DNA of 8,759 nucleotides from Methylocystaceae bacterium (GTDB lineage Bacteria > Pseudomonadota > Alphaproteobacteria > Rhizobiales > Beijerinckiaceae), in the NCBI GenBank assembly GCA_003152255.1, contig PLZT01000505.1, positions 12,630-21,388 on the forward strand, in the 5' to 3' direction. The notes under the pieces are model-generated. The model was not told where the DNA came from. It ran no database searches and saw only the letters and a program-made list of their open reading frames with translations. Shown piece after piece: positions 6,879 to 8,759 of this stretch (its first letter is position 1; the number at the start of each line of letters is the position of its first letter). Position numbers and translations under genes: made by a program.

Positions 6879-7586
6879 ATGATCACACTTTATTATTGGC
6901 CGACGCCCAATGGCCATAAAATAACGATCTTCCTGGAGGAAGCGGGCGTTCCCTATCGTATTTCTCCAGTCAATATCGGCGAGGGCGAGCAGTTCCGTCC
7001 GGAGTTTTTGGCGATTTCGCCCAATAATCGGATGCCGGCGATCGTCGACGACGCGCCGCGGGATCGTGGCGAGCCGCTTTCGGTCTTCGAATCCGGCGCG
7101 ATACTTGTTTATTTGGCGGAAAAGTCTGGAAAATTCTTGCCCGAGGATACGCGCGGCCGCGTCCTTGTGTTGGAGTGGCTGTTCTGGCAGGTCGGGGGGC
7201 TGGGGCCGATGGCCGGCCAGAACCACCATTTCGGACGCTACGCGCCGCAGAAAATTCCTTACGCGATAGACCGCTATGTCAAAGAGACCAACAGGCTCTA
7301 TGGCGTTCTCGACCGTCGGCTGGCGCGCGAGCCTTTCCTGGCCGGCGAATATTCGATCGCCGACATGGCCGCCTATCCCTGGATCGCGCCGCATGAGGAG
7401 CAGGGCCAAAATCTGAGGGATTTTCCTAATGTCGAACGCTGGTTCGAGGCGATCGCCGCCCGTCCGGCGGTACGGCGCGCCTATGCCGCCGGCGCGCATT
7501 GGCAGCGCGAGCGCAGCGGCTTTACGGACGAAGAACGTCGGATTTTGTTTGGCCAGACGGCGGCCAGCGTCGCACCCAAGGGATGA
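6879..7586 (+). CDS. yfcG: Glutathione transferase, YfcG-like disulfide-bond oxidoreductase
   Basis: The 235-residue cytoplasmic protein closely resembles E. coli YfcG (215 residues), a Nu-class glutathione transferase with glutathione-dependent disulfide reductase activity and little classical transferase activity. The thioredoxin-like N-domain starts MITLYYWPTPNGHKITIFLE, with Thr9 and Asn11, the residues that contact the glutathione sulfur in YfcG, both conserved. It continues with FRPEFLAISPNNRMPAIVD (39-57, cis-Pro53) and ESGAILVYLAEK (71-82). The helical C-domain contains the diagnostic WLFWQVGGLGPMAGQNHHF (100-118) and the N-capping segment YSIADMAAYPW. The tail runs about 20 residues beyond E. 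coli YfcG without a motif. ATG 6879 is chosen because AAGGAG lies five bases ahead; an in-frame GTG at 6873 overlaps that site. The neighbours suggest no specific substrate. Confidence 0.93.
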   Translation: MITLYYWPTPNGHKITIFLEEAGVPYRISPVNIGEGEQFRPEFLAISPNNRMPAIVDDAPRDRGEPLSVFESGAILVYLAEKSGKFLPEDTRGRVLVLEWLFWQVGGLGPMAGQNHHFGRYAPQKIPYAIDRYVKETNRLYGVLDRRLAREPFLAGEYSIADMAAYPWIAPHEEQGQNLRDFPNVERWFEAIAARPAVRRAYAAGAHWQRERSGFTDEERRILFGQTAASVAPKG

Positions 7587-7613
7587 GCGCGGGCTTTCCC
7601 TGCTCCGCCATCG

Positions 7614-7835
7614 TCAGTTGTAGCTAATGAGTTCGCGATAGACCCAACCAACGGGGTGTCCGTCGAGAGTCGCGACGAACGACCACGGTCTGCCGCCGTC
7701 ATCGGCGCCATCTTGCAGCACTTGCACGACGCAGCCGTTGCCAATTACTCCAATGGCGTTCTCGCGTATGTCGCCGACATTGCGCGACGCGAATATCGAG
7801 GGATCATCGCGGAGAGTGCATTTGTCGGTCGCCAT
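7614..7835 (-). CDS. Small SH3-like (SH3b) domain protein
   Basis: The 73-residue product reads as a single bacterial SH3-type module: an RDDPSIF strand near the N-terminus, VGDIRENAIGVI, the GCVVQVLQDG strand, then WSFVATLDGHPVGWVYREL, where the dG..GWV pattern near the end is the most typical part. SH3b domains usually bind cell-wall or protein ligands outside the cytoplasm, but there is no signal peptide or lipobox here, so its location is unclear. ATG 7835 is preceded by a well-placed GGAGGA; upstream codons in frame add 26 residues without a leader. The start lies 25 nt from that of the divergent VanX-type peptidase, and the 3' end converges on the glutathione transferase gene with 27 nt between. 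The family call rests on pattern only. Confidence 0.72.
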   Translation of the reverse strand: MATDKCTLRDDPSIFASRNVGDIRENAIGVIGNGCVVQVLQDGADDGGRPWSFVATLDGHPVGWVYRELISYN

Positions 7836-7860
7836 GGCGTCCTCCAATCGAGGGGGTGGA
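7836..7860. promoter_or_regulatory. 25-nt divergent gap holding two ribosome sites
   Basis: The gap between the opposing start codons contains GGAGGA for the minus-strand SH3-like gene and GAGG (7850-7853) for the plus-strand peptidase, each correctly spaced. There is no room for two promoters, so each promoter must lie inside the opposite coding sequence and the two transcripts must overlap at their 5' ends. Confidence 0.6.
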
Positions 7861-8592
7861 ATGCCTCGTAACTTAATCGACGCCGCGCCGTCGCGGCGTG
7901 CGCTGGCGCACATGCCGGACCGGCGCGGGCGATTTCGCCTTCGCGTTCTTGCGCGCGCATGCGGCGTCGCGGCGCTCGCCGCTCTGGCCGCGCCGGCGCT
8001 AGCGGGAGAGCCGCCGCCCGGCTTCGCTCGTCTTTCGGATATAGCGCCGGGCGTCGCGCAGGAGATGCGTTACGCGGGCTCCAATAATTTCACCGGCGCG
8101 CCCGTCCCGGGCTATCGCGCCGCGCAATGTTGGTTGCGGCTCGATGCGGCGCGGGCGCTCGCGGCGGCGCAAACCGAGGCGCGCGCCAAAGGCTTCGATC
8201 TTGTCGTTTACGACTGCTATCGCCCCAGACGCACGGTCGCCGCTTTCGTCGACTGGTCAAAAAACGACGACGAAAAGACCAAGCCCGTCTATTACCCCAA
8301 TGTCGAAAAGCGCGAGCTTTTCGCTCAAGGCTATATCTCGGAAAAATCCGGCCATTCGACCGGGCTGGCGGTCGATCTCGGCGTGAAGGGCTGGGACTTT
8401 GGAACGCCGTTCGATTTTTTCGACAGGCGCTCCTGGACCGGCGCGCTAAAGCGCGGCGTGGCGCGGCTCAACCGCGCTAGCCTCGTCGCGCTGATGCGGC
8501 GCCACGGCTTCGACAATTACCCGCGCGAATGGTGGCACTTCACGCTTCGCGGCGCGAAAAATGTCGAAAGCCGCGATGTCGAGATCGAGTGA
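7861..8592 (+). CDS. Exported D-alanyl-D-alanine dipeptidase, VanX/DdpX type (peptidase M15D)
   Basis: This zinc metallopeptidase family hydrolyses the free dipeptide D-Ala-D-Ala. The 243-residue product keeps every active-site element: YDCYRP (117-122, Arg121 equivalent to VanX Arg71), SGHSTGLAVDLG (163-174) with zinc ligands His165 and Asp172, and EWWHF (223-227) with catalytic Glu223 and zinc ligand His226. The N-terminus has arginines followed by a hydrophobic, alanine-rich stretch and ALA at 46-48, so export to the periplasm with cleavage before Gly49 is likely. VanX itself is cytoplasmic and resistance-linked, whereas this copy has no vanHA-type partner and more likely salvages or trims cell-wall dipeptides. 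ATG 7861 has GAGG at seven-base spacing; ATG 7912 gives a more normal signal length but lacks a ribosome site. It converges on the opgG-like gene. Confidence 0.92.
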   Translation: MPRNLIDAAPSRRALAHMPDRRGRFRLRVLARACGVAALAALAAPALAGEPPPGFARLSDIAPGVAQEMRYAGSNNFTGAPVPGYRAAQCWLRLDAARALAAAQTEARAKGFDLVVYDCYRPRRTVAAFVDWSKNDDEKTKPVYYPNVEKRELFAQGYISEKSGHSTGLAVDLGVKGWDFGTPFDFFDRRSWTGALKRGVARLNRASLVALMRRHGFDNYPREWWHFTLRGAKNVESRDVEIE

Positions 8593-8615
8593 GCAGCGGA
8601 ATCGCGTTCGCGCGC

Positions 8616-8759
8616 TCAAAACGGATGATATTGATACAGCCAGTTTTCCGATAGCACGGCGTCGCCGTTCTTCAAGAACAGCCGCATCTCCACCGGGTCC
8701 GGCCCCTCGACGGTCAGATCGAACTGGGCGCGCCAATGGCCGGTCACGCCGTCGAACAC
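8616..8759 (-). CDS. C-terminal end of a glucan biosynthesis protein, OpgG/MdoG family (partial)
   Basis: Only the last 47 codons are in the window. They read VFDGVTGHWRAQFDLTVEGP, then PVEMRLFLKNGDAVLSENW, and finish LYQYHPF. The W-R-x-x-F strand, the P-V-E-x-R-x-x-L strand and the L-S-E-x-W-x-Y-Q ending match what I know of the C-terminal Ig-like domain of OpgG/OpgD (MdoG), periplasmic proteins that build osmoregulated periplasmic glucans. OpgG and OpgD cannot be told apart from this fragment. The stop lies 23 nt from that of the dipeptidase gene on the opposite strand, with no terminator hairpin between them. The rest of the gene and any opgH partner would lie beyond the right edge. Confidence 0.75.
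   Translation of the reverse strand: MFDGVTGHWRAQFDLTVEGPDPVEMRLFLKNGDAVLSENWLYQYHPF

Noticed and set aside
7738..7860. A 41-residue N-terminal extension of the dipeptidase starting at ATG 7738.
   Set aside because: It would overlap the SH3-like gene and displace the signal peptide; the ribosome site supports ATG 7861.

Overview
The window is GC-rich, densely packed chromosomal DNA from an alphaproteobacterium. It most likely belongs to Hyphomicrobiales (Rhizobiales), and a methylotroph or methanotroph-type family such as Methylocystaceae/Beijerinckiaceae is a reasonable guess that is not proven here. The placement rests on the short prolyl-tRNA synthetase without an editing insertion, on the proS-lolC-lolD gene order with a single LolC/E-type permease, and on base composition. 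I see no mobile element, CRISPR array, tRNA, rRNA or phage remnant, and every recognisable gene looks intact or is cut only by a window edge.

Layout. Positions 1-1784 (minus strand) hold a polyprenol-phosphate-type glycosyltransferase followed 24 nt later by the N-terminal half of the lipid II flippase MurJ. A 216-nt divergent intergenic region separates them from a plus-strand operon, proS-lolC-lolD (2001-5346), which encodes prolyl-tRNA synthetase and the permease and ATPase of the lipoprotein-releasing Lol transporter. This operon converges, 10 nt apart, on a minus-strand gene for an unrecognised exported protein with one C-terminal membrane anchor (5357-5938). Upstream of that, also on the minus strand, lies a four-helix DUF2165 membrane protein (6234-6737). 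A YfcG-like glutathione transferase (6879-7586, plus) diverges from DUF2165 and converges on a tiny SH3-like protein (7614-7835, minus). The SH3-like gene diverges, with only 25 nt between start codons, from an exported VanX-type D-alanyl-D-alanine dipeptidase (7861-8592, plus). The right edge carries the C-terminal end of what looks like a periplasmic glucan biosynthesis protein of the OpgG/MdoG family (minus).

Theme. Most recognisable genes serve the cell envelope: lipid II flipping, lipid-linked sugar transfer, lipoprotein export, peptidoglycan dipeptide cleavage and periplasmic glucans. They do not form one operon, so this looks like ordinary clustering rather than a dedicated system. I found no convincing new multi-gene system. 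The items most worth a second look are the anchored secreted protein whose mature N-terminus is predicted to be histidine, the SH3-like/VanX divergent pair, two mutually exclusive hairpins over the proS ribosome binding site, and a MurJ in which an arginine corresponding to E. coli Arg24 is replaced by threonine.
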